A stretch of DNA of 55,179 nt from CBDEGU01 sp965238045 (GTDB lineage Bacteria > Acidobacteriota > Terriglobia > Bryobacterales > UBA6623), in assembly GCA_965238045.1 (NCBI GenBank), contig CBDEGU010000003.1:1-55179 (forward strand). Direction: 5' to 3'. The translations under genes were made by a program, and so were the position numbers. Positions 1-7,269 of the stretch are shown here, in pieces. Each line of letters starts with the position of its first letter. The stretch's first letter is position 1. The notes beneath the pieces were generated by a model. It did not search any database and was not told where the DNA came from. It saw nothing but the letters and a program-made list of their open reading frames with translations.

Positions 1-1
1 G

Positions 2-130
2 TTCATCAAGCGCGTCAAGCTGGACGGGTCGGAGACGGACAGGGTGATGCGTGAAGCCGAAGAGATTGGCCTTCGCAGCCGCGGGCTCAAGGACTTCGCC
101 GTGAAGTATGCGGCAGCCGAACGGCAGTAG
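2..130 (+). CDS. C-terminal end of an unknown protein (cut by window edge)
   Basis: An open frame enters from the left edge and ends at a TAG at 128-130, giving about 42 residues rich in Lys, Arg and Glu, probably helical. No family is recognisable from this fragment. It runs in the same direction as the sulfite-oxidase-like gene that starts 120 bases later, but the gap and the possible promoter within it do not argue for an operon. That the frame is real is likely from its composition; its function is unknown. Confidence 0.5.
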   Translation, partial: FIKRVKLDGSETDRVMREAEEIGLRSRGLKDFAVKYAAAERQ

Positions 131-250
131 TGCAAGCAGTACTCAAGCGTCGTTCTTATAAGTCTGGCGCGAGGCTCACGCTCGCGGGGTTTCCGGCGAA
201 CCGCCTATCTCCAACGCCGACAGCGACACGTTCGTGGAAAGGGGCCTACC

Positions 251-1417
251 ATGACAAGACAGACCAAGCGTCGTGACATCCTCAAAGGCAGCCTCGCGAT
301 GGCGGGGCTGGGAGTCCTTGGTATACCGGAGTGGGCGGTTCCGGCCCTCGCGCAGGGCGAAACGCTCATGGAGTTCACCGACCTGCCGGACGAGATCAGG
401 CTGATTCGCGGCCCCGATCGCCGCATCATCGACGTACGTCACATCGACGGCTTCTTCACGCCGATCGACCAGTTCTTCACGACGCAACACCACGGCCACC
501 CCGAGATCGACGCCGCCACGTACCGTTTGCAGGTCTCCGGCCTGGTGGACGAGCCGCTGGCGCTCTCGCTCGCCGACCTCCACGCGATGCCAAGCCGCGA
601 GCTCATCTTCGGATTCGAGTGCTCGGGCAACCGCGGGCCGCTGAACGGGCTGTCGAGCAACGGCCGCTGGACCGGCGTCCCGCTGCGGGCGGTGCTCGAT
701 CGCGCCGGGGTAAAAGCCGAAGCGCGGGAGTTCGTCTTCTTTGGCGCCGACCATGGCGAAGAGGCAGTGGAGTTCCGGGGGGCGACCTACACAGTCGACC
801 AGCAGTACGGCCGGAGCCTGCCGCGCGACAAGGCGCTGTCGGACGAGCCGCTGCTCGCCTACGACCTGAACGGCGAGCCGCTCACCCGTCATCAGGGCCG
901 CCCGCTTCGCCTGCTCGTTCCGGGCTGGTACGGCGCGCCCCACGTCAAGTTCCTCGCCGAGATCCACGTCCAGGAAGACCAGTATCTCGGGAAGTACCAG
1001 GCGCGATGGTATCGCACCCTGAAGGGCGAGATGGTCAACGGCGAGATGAAGTGGAAGGAGACGGCGATTACGCGTATGCAGCTGAAGTCGTTCATCGCGC
1101 GCGTCACCCGCGCCGCGAAGGGCCACAACGTCTTCGGCGTCGTCTTGCACGACGGCACACCGATCCGCTCGGTCGAGGTGAAGGTCGATGATGGGCCGTG
1201 GCGGCCGGCGACGCTCGATCCGGCAACGACGCGCGAGAAGTACGCCTGGAAGTTCTTCAACTACACGTGGAACGGCGCGACGCCGGGCGAGCACACGGTC
1301 ACCTCGCGTGTGGCCGACGTCAACGGGGTGGTGCAGCCGACGGCGGAGGAGCTGGAGGTCAAGCGGACGTTCCTGGAGCACAACGCGCAGCTGCCGCGGA
1401 CCGTGATGATCGCCTAG
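251..1417 (+). CDS. Tat-exported sulfite-oxidase-family molybdopterin enzyme
   Basis: This 388-residue protein begins with a twin-arginine signal (RRDILKG followed by a hydrophobic stretch ending near ALAQ), so it should be exported folded to the periplasm. Residues about 75-250 match the oxidoreductase molybdopterin domain, and the FECSGN segment carries the cysteine expected to bind molybdenum. Residues about 270-380 match the Mo-co dimerisation domain of sulfite oxidases. The family oxidises sulfite or related substrates, passing electrons to a cytochrome. No cytochrome gene lies directly beside it, so the electron acceptor is unknown. The start is supported by an AAAGGGG ribosome site about 7 bases upstream. 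Other family members act on different substrates, so the exact reaction is inference. Confidence 0.88.
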   Translation: MTRQTKRRDILKGSLAMAGLGVLGIPEWAVPALAQGETLMEFTDLPDEIRLIRGPDRRIIDVRHIDGFFTPIDQFFTTQHHGHPEIDAATYRLQVSGLVDEPLALSLADLHAMPSRELIFGFECSGNRGPLNGLSSNGRWTGVPLRAVLDRAGVKAEAREFVFFGADHGEEAVEFRGATYTVDQQYGRSLPRDKALSDEPLLAYDLNGEPLTRHQGRPLRLLVPGWYGAPHVKFLAEIHVQEDQYLGKYQARWYRTLKGEMVNGEMKWKETAITRMQLKSFIARVTRAAKGHNVFGVVLHDGTPIRSVEVKVDDGPWRPATLDPATTREKYAWKFFNYTWNGATPGEHTVTSRVADVNGVVQPTAEELEVKRTFLEHNAQLPRTVMIA

Positions 1418-1627
1418 CGGCCCGCTGTCCTTCGCCAAAACTCCATAGCCAATCGAAATCGAAGACCGGGCTCTTGAGCGATAGTTGTCGATAACCCATC
1501 CGTCAAACAAACATATTTTTTCGTCCAGGACGCTGCGTCGGCTAGGGCTTTGGTTCCGCTGAGAGGCCGTGAGCGGTCTCAGGTGCCGGATTGGGAGTGC
1601 GATCCGGATTTTGCGATTAAGGCCGCG

Positions 1628-2494
1628 CTATTCATTCTCGGCCGGCGCGGGCTTGGGTCCTTTTCCCAGCGGCCACAGTTCCCAGCGGCGGACGAAGCAT
1701 TCGGCCAGTTCGGTTTGCAACTGCAGACGGCCGTGCGTGGGGAACGAGTCGAACGCTTCGTTGACCTTGACACCGTTCACGAAGATCTGGATGTGGCCGC
1801 CGTCGCAGATGACGTCCATCCGCGTCCACTTGCCGTCGGGGCTTTCGACGTCGTGCTTGCCGCGGAAGCCGAGCACGTCTTTCCAATCGGGATCGCGGCC
1901 GTACCAGTTGATCCGTTTGCGGTTTTGCAGGTTGAACGTTTCGCGCTGGCCGCCCTCTTTCCAGATGACTTCGCCGTCGCGATCGCGCGCCGTTTCGGAG
2001 GTCACCGCGAGCGGCACCGGTTTGCCGTCTTTGTCTTTGCCGCTGACGAGGATGAAATCGCCGAAGCCGCCTTCGATGATTTGCGCTTCGATCGACGGCA
2101 TCCAGGTGCCGTTATAGCCGCCGTCGGCGCCCACGCTGTGGATCAGCAGGCCGGAATCCTTCGTGCGCTCGGTGCGGCTGCCCCAGGTGCGCGGGCCCCA
2201 CTTGATCTCCAGAATGCAGTGATAGTCGCGGTACTCTTTGCTGGTCAGCAATCCGCCCAGACCGTCGCCGGTCACGTGCAGCATGCCGTCGGTGACGCGA
2301 AACACTTTGCGCGGGTCTTCGCGCTGCGTGTCTTTCATCCAGGTGTAAAAACCGTCCAGCGACCTGCCGTCAAAAAGGCGGATGACTTTCGTGGGCCGCA
2401 CGGCGCTGTCGCGCGCGTCGTCGGCCGCCGTTTGGGCAGCCGTACCGCCGACCGCTATGAGCATGGCCAGGCAGTGCAATAAGATCTTGTTCAT
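1628..2494 (-). CDS. DUF1080 (3-keto-disaccharide hydrolase domain) exported protein
   Basis: From an ATG at 2494 with a good GGAGA ribosome site the protein is 288 residues, with a signal peptide (MNKILLHCLAMLIAVGG) and a DUF1080 lectin-like jelly-roll domain (LFDGRSLDGF motif, then WGSRTERTKDSG and HSVGADGGYNGTW). The family acts on or binds sugars outside the cytoplasm and is abundant in Planctomycetes and Acidobacteria. The frame stays open a further 44 codons upstream, but those codons encode the first ~39 residues of a Ser/Thr kinase (see next entry) and are almost certainly not part of the mature protein. Expression probably depends on the captured kinase promoter. A fused kinase-start/DUF1080 protein from 2626 is the alternative reading. 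Confidence 0.85.
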   Translation of the reverse strand: MNKILLHCLAMLIAVGGTAAQTAADDARDSAVRPTKVIRLFDGRSLDGFYTWMKDTQREDPRKVFRVTDGMLHVTGDGLGGLLTSKEYRDYHCILEIKWGPRTWGSRTERTKDSGLLIHSVGADGGYNGTWMPSIEAQIIEGGFGDFILVSGKDKDGKPVPLAVTSETARDRDGEVIWKEGGQRETFNLQNRKRINWYGRDPDWKDVLGFRGKHDVESPDGKWTRMDVICDGGHIQIFVNGVKVNEAFDSFPTHGRLQLQTELAECFVRRWELWPLGKGPKPAPAENE

Positions 2495-2626
2495 GTTTCG
2501 TCTCCGTCGGAACTTGAGGGCGACACTGCGCTTGAGGCGAGTATCCTCGGCCTGGTAGACGACACCCATCCCACCTTCACCGAGCTTCTCGGTGATGCGG
2601 TAATGCGAGATGGTTTGACCGATCAT
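2495..2626 (-). pseudogene. Kinase 5' end fused upstream of the DUF1080 gene
   Basis: Codons from the ATG at 2626 read MIGQTISHYRITEKLGEGG and onward through MGVVYQAEDTRLKRSVALKF. This is the glycine-rich loop and VALK lysine strand of the same kinase family as the genes at 3473-6634 and 29106-34799. After VALKF the kinase match stops and five unrelated codons lead into the DUF1080 start. The remnant lacks the rest of the kinase, including the HRD and DFG motifs. It is in frame with DUF1080, so translation from 2626 would give a fusion with the signal peptide internal. Confidence 0.8.
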
Positions 2627-2647
2627 GGCCTGCCCTTAGCCTGACGG

Positions 2648-2682
2648 AATTGTACCGCAGCAGGATAGCTGGTGGTAACAAC
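2648..2682 (-). promoter_or_regulatory. Kinase-type promoter element ahead of DUF1080
   Basis: On the minus strand the block reads GTTGTTACCACCAGCTATCC and then TGCTGCGGTACAATT. TACAAT (2649-2654) is a good -10 hexamer; no good -35 is seen at normal spacing. The same block precedes the kinase genes that start at 6634 and 34799, so it is conserved beyond chance. It lies 22-56 bases upstream of the kinase-type ATG at 2626. Confidence 0.55.
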
Positions 2683-2797
2683 GCTTCCGTTGCATCGATA
2701 GGGGTTGTTGGAGGTCGGCGATTGGCTTGGTCGTTCGACCGTTTCGGGAGCGTGGTGGATCGCCCGGATTGCGCCGACCTCGCAGGCGGGCGAATTG

Positions 2798-3199
2798 ATG
2801 AGCATGGCCAGGCAGTGCGTTAATAAGAGGGGTCATGAGGCCTGCCATGTCCCCGGCGCGTAGCGCCAGTTCCAGCGCCGAAAGCCATGCGACCACGCGG
2901 CCTTCCCTCGCCGCACAGCGGGCATGTTTGTCTCTTGCAGGCGGAACGCCTTGAGGGCGACAACTGCGATGAGCCAAGAAACCGTTGAGGCGATCGTAGC
3001 GCCGCAGGCTCGGCCCTTGATAGACGACGTTGGAGACCCATCCAGATACTTGAGCCTTGTTCACCGATGGGCTTGAGGTCTCACTCGGATTGCGGTAATG
3101 CGAGAGGCGTTTTCACCGATCTGGCCTGCCCTTAGCCGCGAAACAACGGAATTGTAGCCGTCAGCGCCATTCCTCCCGCCGGGATAGCTGGTGGTAACT
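2798..3199 (-). pseudogene. Decayed duplicate of promoter + kinase start + DUF1080 start
   Basis: Reading the minus strand from 3199, the same landmarks as at 2682-2456 appear in order: TTACCACCAGCTATCC, TACAATTCCG, GGCTAAGGGCAGGCC, ATCGGTGAAAACGCC (kinase start), TGGATGGGT and CGTCGTCTATCA (glycine loop), CGCCTCAA, GTCGCCCTCAAG, then GCACTGCCTGGCCATGCTCAT from the DUF1080 signal peptide. The copy is interrupted by insertions of several to tens of bases and has no usable frame. Because it includes the kinase-DUF1080 junction, it arose after the capture event. Open frames here (for example 2636-3064) are not genes. Confidence 0.6.
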
Positions 3200-3469
3200 A
3201 CGGCGAAGAAGCCGATCTGGGCGCCCAAACGCTTGGGGCTTGCAAGCTTTGAGAGGCCGCTGACGGTAGAAGAGTCTTTCATTGCCGTGAATCGTGCACC
3301 GGAAGTAGCACGGTCACGCCCGCCGAGGCCCTTGATCTGAGCTGGTTTCGATGGGCGGCCCTGCGACGGCCGTTTGAGGGCCTCAGTCAGCGGATTGTTG
3401 GTGCGAAGGCGATTTCACACTATCTTTCCGCGAACGAACGGCTATGTAGCTCGTCCCGTACCCCCGAGG
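3200..3469. other. Intergenic stretch without a gene
   Basis: No frame with family similarity is visible. The last ~70 bases (about 3393-3472) carry scraps also seen in the adjacent duplicated kinase tail: GGATTGTTGGTGCGAA and AGCTCGTCCCGT just before CACCTAGTCCTG. This suggests a third, mostly lost, copy of that tail. Confidence 0.4.
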
Positions 3470-3961
3470 CACCTAGTCCTGCTGCCGCTCTTTGAACTCA
3501 GCGAACCAGTTTTGGACGACACGTATCGTCGCCTGAGGCGCTTCCGTTGCGTCGTAGCCGACCTGCTCGGCCACAATGAACTTTTGCCCATCCAGTGAAA
3601 CTTGCCGAAGTAGCATCGTAGTTCGGGTTGTTACGGCTGTGCCGTAGTCCCGGACGCTTCCGTTGATCGTCGAACAGCTGGTCGGCGAGCTCGCGGATTG
3701 TTGGTGCGAATTCCCCTTCCGTCGAAAGCTCGTCCCGTGGCACCTAGTCCTGCTGCCGCTCTTTGAACTCAGCGAACCAGTTTTGGACGACACGTATCGT
3801 CGCCTGAGGCGCTTCCGTTGCGTCGTAGCCGACCGCCACCACCATGAGTTTCTGCCCATCCAGTGAAACATCGTAGTTCGGGTTGTTACGGCTGTGCCGT
3901 AGTCCCGGATGCTCGAACAGCTCCGTCGGCGAGCTCGCGGAGAATTCCCCTTCCGTCGAAA
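3470..3961 (-). repeat. Tandem duplication of the kinase C-terminal coding end
   Basis: The block starting CACCTAGTCCTGCTGCCGCT occurs at 3470 and again at 3741 (offset 271). Both copies continue through the codons for the conserved C-terminal tail (RVVQNWFAEFKERQQD on the minus strand). The right copy (3741-3961) corresponds to the end of the ancestral gene, with its stop at 3744. The left copy carries short insertions, for example after GTGAAAC and near CGGACGC. Confidence 0.85.
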
Positions 3962-6634
3962 CCGCCACCACCATGAGTTTCTCCCCTTCCACATAGAAGA
4001 GTTCTTTCCGGCTCGGCTCCAGCGCAACTGGCCCCCGCCGCTGTTCGACACCGTTACCTTACGGCCACCCTCGGGAAACGGCTGTACATAGACTTCCGGC
4101 CGCCCTGATTCGTCCGAAACATAGGCCATATACCGGCCATTGGGTGAGAATTTGGGCGCAGTTTGCAACGAGCGTTCTTGCAAGAACGGGTGCGGCTCCC
4201 AGCCGCTGCCGTCCTCGCTGCGCTCCAGATACCAAAGATTTAACCCTGTTTCGGGGTCGCTTTTGTGGTAAAGAAGATACTTCCCATCCCTGGACCAGTC
4301 GGATGGCACCTCGTTTTGGGACGTGGCCGCCACTTCCTGCTCCTCCCCGCTGCCGTCGGCTTGCCGGAGATAGATGTCGGGATTGCCCGCCCGAAAGAAC
4401 ATAAACGCTACCTCGTCGCCTCCGGGTGACCACACCGGGCGAAGGTCCAATTCCGGGGCGGTGCTCAAACGTGTCCTGACCCCCCGGGCAAGATCCCAAA
4501 CCCACACGTCCTGATTGGAGCCCTCCAGCACCGAAACAGCCACCCGGCGGCCATCGGGGGAGAGCGTCGCAGCACGTATTTGGTCCTTTGGTTGACCGAT
4601 CTCTTCAACTTTCTTGCCATCGCGGTCGACCCAAACCAGTTGCTGTTGCCCCGACGAGCCGAACATGTCGAGGTAAACGAGCGTTTCATCCGCTGCCACC
4701 GTAGCGTAACGGCTGTTCTCTGAAACAGGGAAGGCTTCCCCGGTAGCCCGTAGCGTCTCCAAAGAAAAGGGCAGCGCCCAGAGATCGCTGCTTGTTGGAC
4801 TTGTCGCGTATACCAGATGACCGCTGTTGGAATAGTTGGAATAGATAGGAGCCGCACCGGGCCCCAGAAGCTCTCTCTGACCGGTTTCCAGATCCTGGAC
4901 CACCATGGTCTGTTCGTTAGGGGTTCCGAAGGTGAACACCAGGACGCGAGCCCCGGCTTCCGGGGGCAGGAAATGGGACCAGGCCAGATACTCACCAGGT
5001 CCTACTGAAGCCTGATCCAAATCCTCCGGCGCCAGCAGAAGGCCGGGTGCGCCGCCGCGCGCGGGGACCTGGTAGAGGCTGTGGGGTTGGGAGCGAGGGC
5101 CGGAGCTGAAGACGATCACCTCGCCGTCGGGACTCCAGGTTCCTCCGTGGAAATGAACGGCGGGCAACTCACAGACCAGACTCGCCAGACCACCTCGAAC
5201 GGAGACCTTCTTGACTTCTGCACCGGCGGCAAAGCCGATGACGGTGCTGTCCGGCGACCAGAACGGACTCGTTGCCCCTTCGGTACCCTCGATAGCGCGC
5301 CGTTGCTCCTGGTCCAGATCCTGAATCCACAACCTTCCTTGCCCGCCGGCCTCGACAAAGGCGATGTGCCTTGCGTTGGGTGAAATCGCGAGAGAGTTGT
5401 CGAGCATACCACCTCCCCCTACGTCCGATGTGACGCTTACCGGCAGCGCAATGGCGAAGCGGCGCAGGGGAGTTTCGGCCACAGGAGTCGGGGAGAACAG
5501 CAGGAAGAAGGCGAAGGTCAGGGCGAGAAGCACACCCAGTGCACCCGCACCCAGCACAGCGGTTTGCTTCCGCCGTTGCGCGCGTTCGATCCGCTGGGCC
5601 GAGGACTGAGGCACAACCCGAACATCAACTAAACGCTTAAGCTGAGTGTCCTCGGCGCGATAAAGAACGCTGTCATCGGCTTCCTCCAAGTTTTCGATGA
5701 CGCGGTACTTGGCCAAGGGGTGCTCTTCCAGATCTTGTGTTGGACTGGCCGCTTGAGGTACGACTCTCGGGCTAGGTCCTTGGCTCCTGAGAATGGTGGA
5801 CTTGCCCGATGCGAGCTTCTTCTGCAGGCTGCGCAAGTCAACGAGCAGGTCTTCGGCATGTTGATAGCGTTCGTTTCGGTCTTTGGCAAGCGCTTTGCCG
5901 ATGATCCACTCCAGTTCCAGTGGCAGCCCCGCTCGCTGGGCGGTGACCGGCTCGGGTTCTTCGCTGGTGATCCCGTACAGAATTGCCTCTTGGCGTTCTC
6001 CCGCGAACGGCAGTCTGCCGGCGATCATTTCGTACAGCACGACTCCGAGCGACCAGAGATCGGTGCGACGGTCGGTCTTTTCTCCTACCGCCTGCTCCGG
6101 AGACATGTAAGAGGGAGTGCCCAAGATCGTGGTTGTTTCGGTGAGCTTCGAGCGCTCGGCGAGCTGCGCCAGACCGAAATCCATAATCTTGACCTGGCCC
6201 TGGGGCGTGACCATGATGTTGGCGCTCTTGATGTCGCGGTGGACGATGCCCTTCTCGTGCGCTGCTTGAAGACCTTGGGCGGTCTGGACGGCGATGTCGA
6301 GTGCCTGGTCGAGCTTGAGCGGGCGCTGGGCGATCTTGTCCTTGACGGTTAGGCCTTCGATGAAGGCCATGGCGATGAAGGTCTCACCTTCAATCTCATC
6401 GATCTCGTGAACGGTGCAGATGTTGGGGTGATCGAGCGCGGCAGCGGCTTTCGCCTCTCGAATGAAGCGTGCACGGCCTTCCTTGTCTTCCAGTAGGTGA
6501 GAGGCAAGAAACTTTAGAGCAACCGTGCGTTCGAGCTTGGTGTCCTCGGCCTTGTAGACGACACCCATGCCGCCCCGGCCGAGCTCGGACAGGATCTTGT
6601 AGTGGCTGATGGTGGAGCCTATCACGACGCCCAA
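3473..6634 (-). CDS. Ser/Thr protein kinase with TolB/WD40-type propeller (frameshifted tail)
   Basis: A PknB-type kinase fills about residues 10-275: glycine loop LGRGGMG, VALKF lysine, IVHRDIKSAN catalytic loop, IMDFGL and SYMSPEQ. Residues about 305-350 resemble a second kinase N-lobe (YRVIENLEEADDSVLYRAED), followed by one membrane helix (about 365-385) and an extracytoplasmic propeller of TolB-like repeats (SPDGRRVAV, WSPDSTVIGF). Such proteins relay an outside signal to phosphorylation inside. Compared with the paralogue at 31950-34799, one base is missing near 4007-4010, so the normal ending at 3744 is read out of frame until a duplicated tail restores the frame and stops at 3473. The start is TTG at 6634 or more likely GTG at 6625 (VIGSTISHY), which aligns with its paralogues. 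Confidence 0.85.
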   Translation of the reverse strand: MGVVIGSTISHYKILSELGRGGMGVVYKAEDTKLERTVALKFLASHLLEDKEGRARFIREAKAAAALDHPNICTVHEIDEIEGETFIAMAFIEGLTVKDKIAQRPLKLDQALDIAVQTAQGLQAAHEKGIVHRDIKSANIMVTPQGQVKIMDFGLAQLAERSKLTETTTILGTPSYMSPEQAVGEKTDRRTDLWSLGVVLYEMIAGRLPFAGERQEAILYGITSEEPEPVTAQRAGLPLELEWIIGKALAKDRNERYQHAEDLLVDLRSLQKKLASGKSTILRSQGPSPRVVPQAASPTQDLEEHPLAKYRVIENLEEADDSVLYRAEDTQLKRLVDVRVVPQSSAQRIERAQRRKQTAVLGAGALGVLLALTFAFFLLFSPTPVAETPLRRFAIALPVSVTSDVGGGGMLDNSLAISPNARHIAFVEAGGQGRLWIQDLDQEQRRAIEGTEGATSPFWSPDSTVIGFAAGAEVKKVSVRGGLASLVCELPAVHFHGGTWSPDGEVIVFSSGPRSQPHSLYQVPARGGAPGLLLAPEDLDQASVGPGEYLAWSHFLPPEAGARVLVFTFGTPNEQTMVVQDLETGQRELLGPGAAPIYSNYSNSGHLVYATSPTSSDLWALPFSLETLRATGEAFPVSENSRYATVAADETLVYLDMFGSSGQQQLVWVDRDGKKVEEIGQPKDQIRAATLSPDGRRVAVSVLEGSNQDVWVWDLARGVRTRLSTAPELDLRPVWSPGGDEVAFMFFRAGNPDIYLRQADGSGEEQEVAATSQNEVPSDWSRDGKYLLYHKSDPETGLNLWYLERSEDGSGWEPHPFLQERSLQTAPKFSPNGRYMAYVSDESGRPEVYVQPFPEGGRKVTVSNSGGGQLRWSRAGKNSSMWKGRNSWWWRFRRKGNSPRARRRSCSSIRDYGTAVTTRTTMFHWMGRNSWWWRSATTQRKRLRRRYVSSKTGSLSSKSGSRTRCHGTSFRRKGNSHQQSASSPTSCSTINGSVRDYGTAVTTRTTMLLRQVSLDGQKFIVAEQVGYDATEAPQATIRVVQNWFAEFKERQQD

Positions 6635-6667
6635 TTGTACCGCTACCGGATACCTGGTGATAACAAC
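6633..6667 (-). promoter_or_regulatory. Kinase promoter element
   Basis: The minus strand reads GTTGTTATCACCAGGTATCC then GGTAGCGGTACAATT, matching the element ahead of the DUF1080 capture and the kinase at 34799. The TACAAT -10 (6634-6639) overlaps the annotated TTG start, so transcription would begin near 6627, only about 2 bases before GTG 6625. That favours GTG as the real start of a nearly leaderless message. Confidence 0.5.
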
Positions 6668-7269
6668 TGCGAACTCAACCGGTCAATGCAACACTAGCGT
6701 TAAGTCGTTTAGCTGGAGTGTCCGAACGCCGATAGGGACAAGTGGCTTGCCCACAAGCCGAAGCCCCAACTCGCAACCACGTAAGTCGTTGTACTTCAAC
6801 AGCGTATAAAGGGAAGCGCGGCATCCTCGCCGCTAGCCCTTTTGTTTCTTAGGCTTACACTTCACCTTCTCCATTCGCGCAAAGTGTTGCATCGATCCCT
6901 TGAGACCACCACCGTTCGCACTCGCTATCCGCCAAGGTTGTCGCTAGCCGCCTGATGGGACTCGATTTGGGCCCGCCCGGCGACGGGTTGCCGAGGCCCG
7001 TATGCCTTATTGCTCAATGGGGAATTATTTCTCGACACCTATCCGACGTTGACGCCCCTTCGTCGAACTTTCTAGCTGCATGGAGCGCAGATTACCACGG
7101 CAGCGTCCCAATGGAACGTCTCTCGCATTGGCCATAACTCTCAACAAAAGAACACGTTCGGGTTTTTGGACACTTCGGGTTTCATGCTTTCCTCATGCGA
7201 GTCAATCCCGGTTGGTCGGGTCGAGAACTGGCGCGGAAATCTGGGGTACTTGTGTTGAGAAGCCGCCCG
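6668..7269. other. Intergenic region
   Basis: No convincing coding frame lies here; the short plus-strand frames have no family similarity. It holds one hairpin with flanking A and T runs (see terminator entry) and otherwise nothing I can identify. Confidence 0.4.
6808..6843. terminator. Possible bidirectional terminator hairpin
   Basis: An imperfect inverted repeat, AAAGGG..GCGCGGC / GCCGC..GCCCTTT with a six-base loop, is followed by TTTGTTT on the plus strand and TTTAT on the minus strand. It could end minus-strand transcripts from the 7270-14625 operon about 430 bases past its last stop. No experimental or comparative support is available. Confidence 0.35.

Noticed and set aside
176..1510. 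Long minus-strand open frame opposite the sulfite-oxidase-like gene
   Set aside because: It is a shadow of the plus-strand gene in GC-rich DNA; the translation has repeated Arg/Val/Leu-rich stretches and no family match.
1550..2482. Plus-strand frame of 310 codons over the DUF1080 gene
   Set aside because: Antisense to a well-supported DUF1080 domain with signal peptide; composition is that of a shadow frame.
2636..3064. 142-codon minus-strand frame upstream of the DUF1080 gene
   Set aside because: It runs through the decayed kinase/DUF1080 duplicate in no consistent frame and is not a gene.
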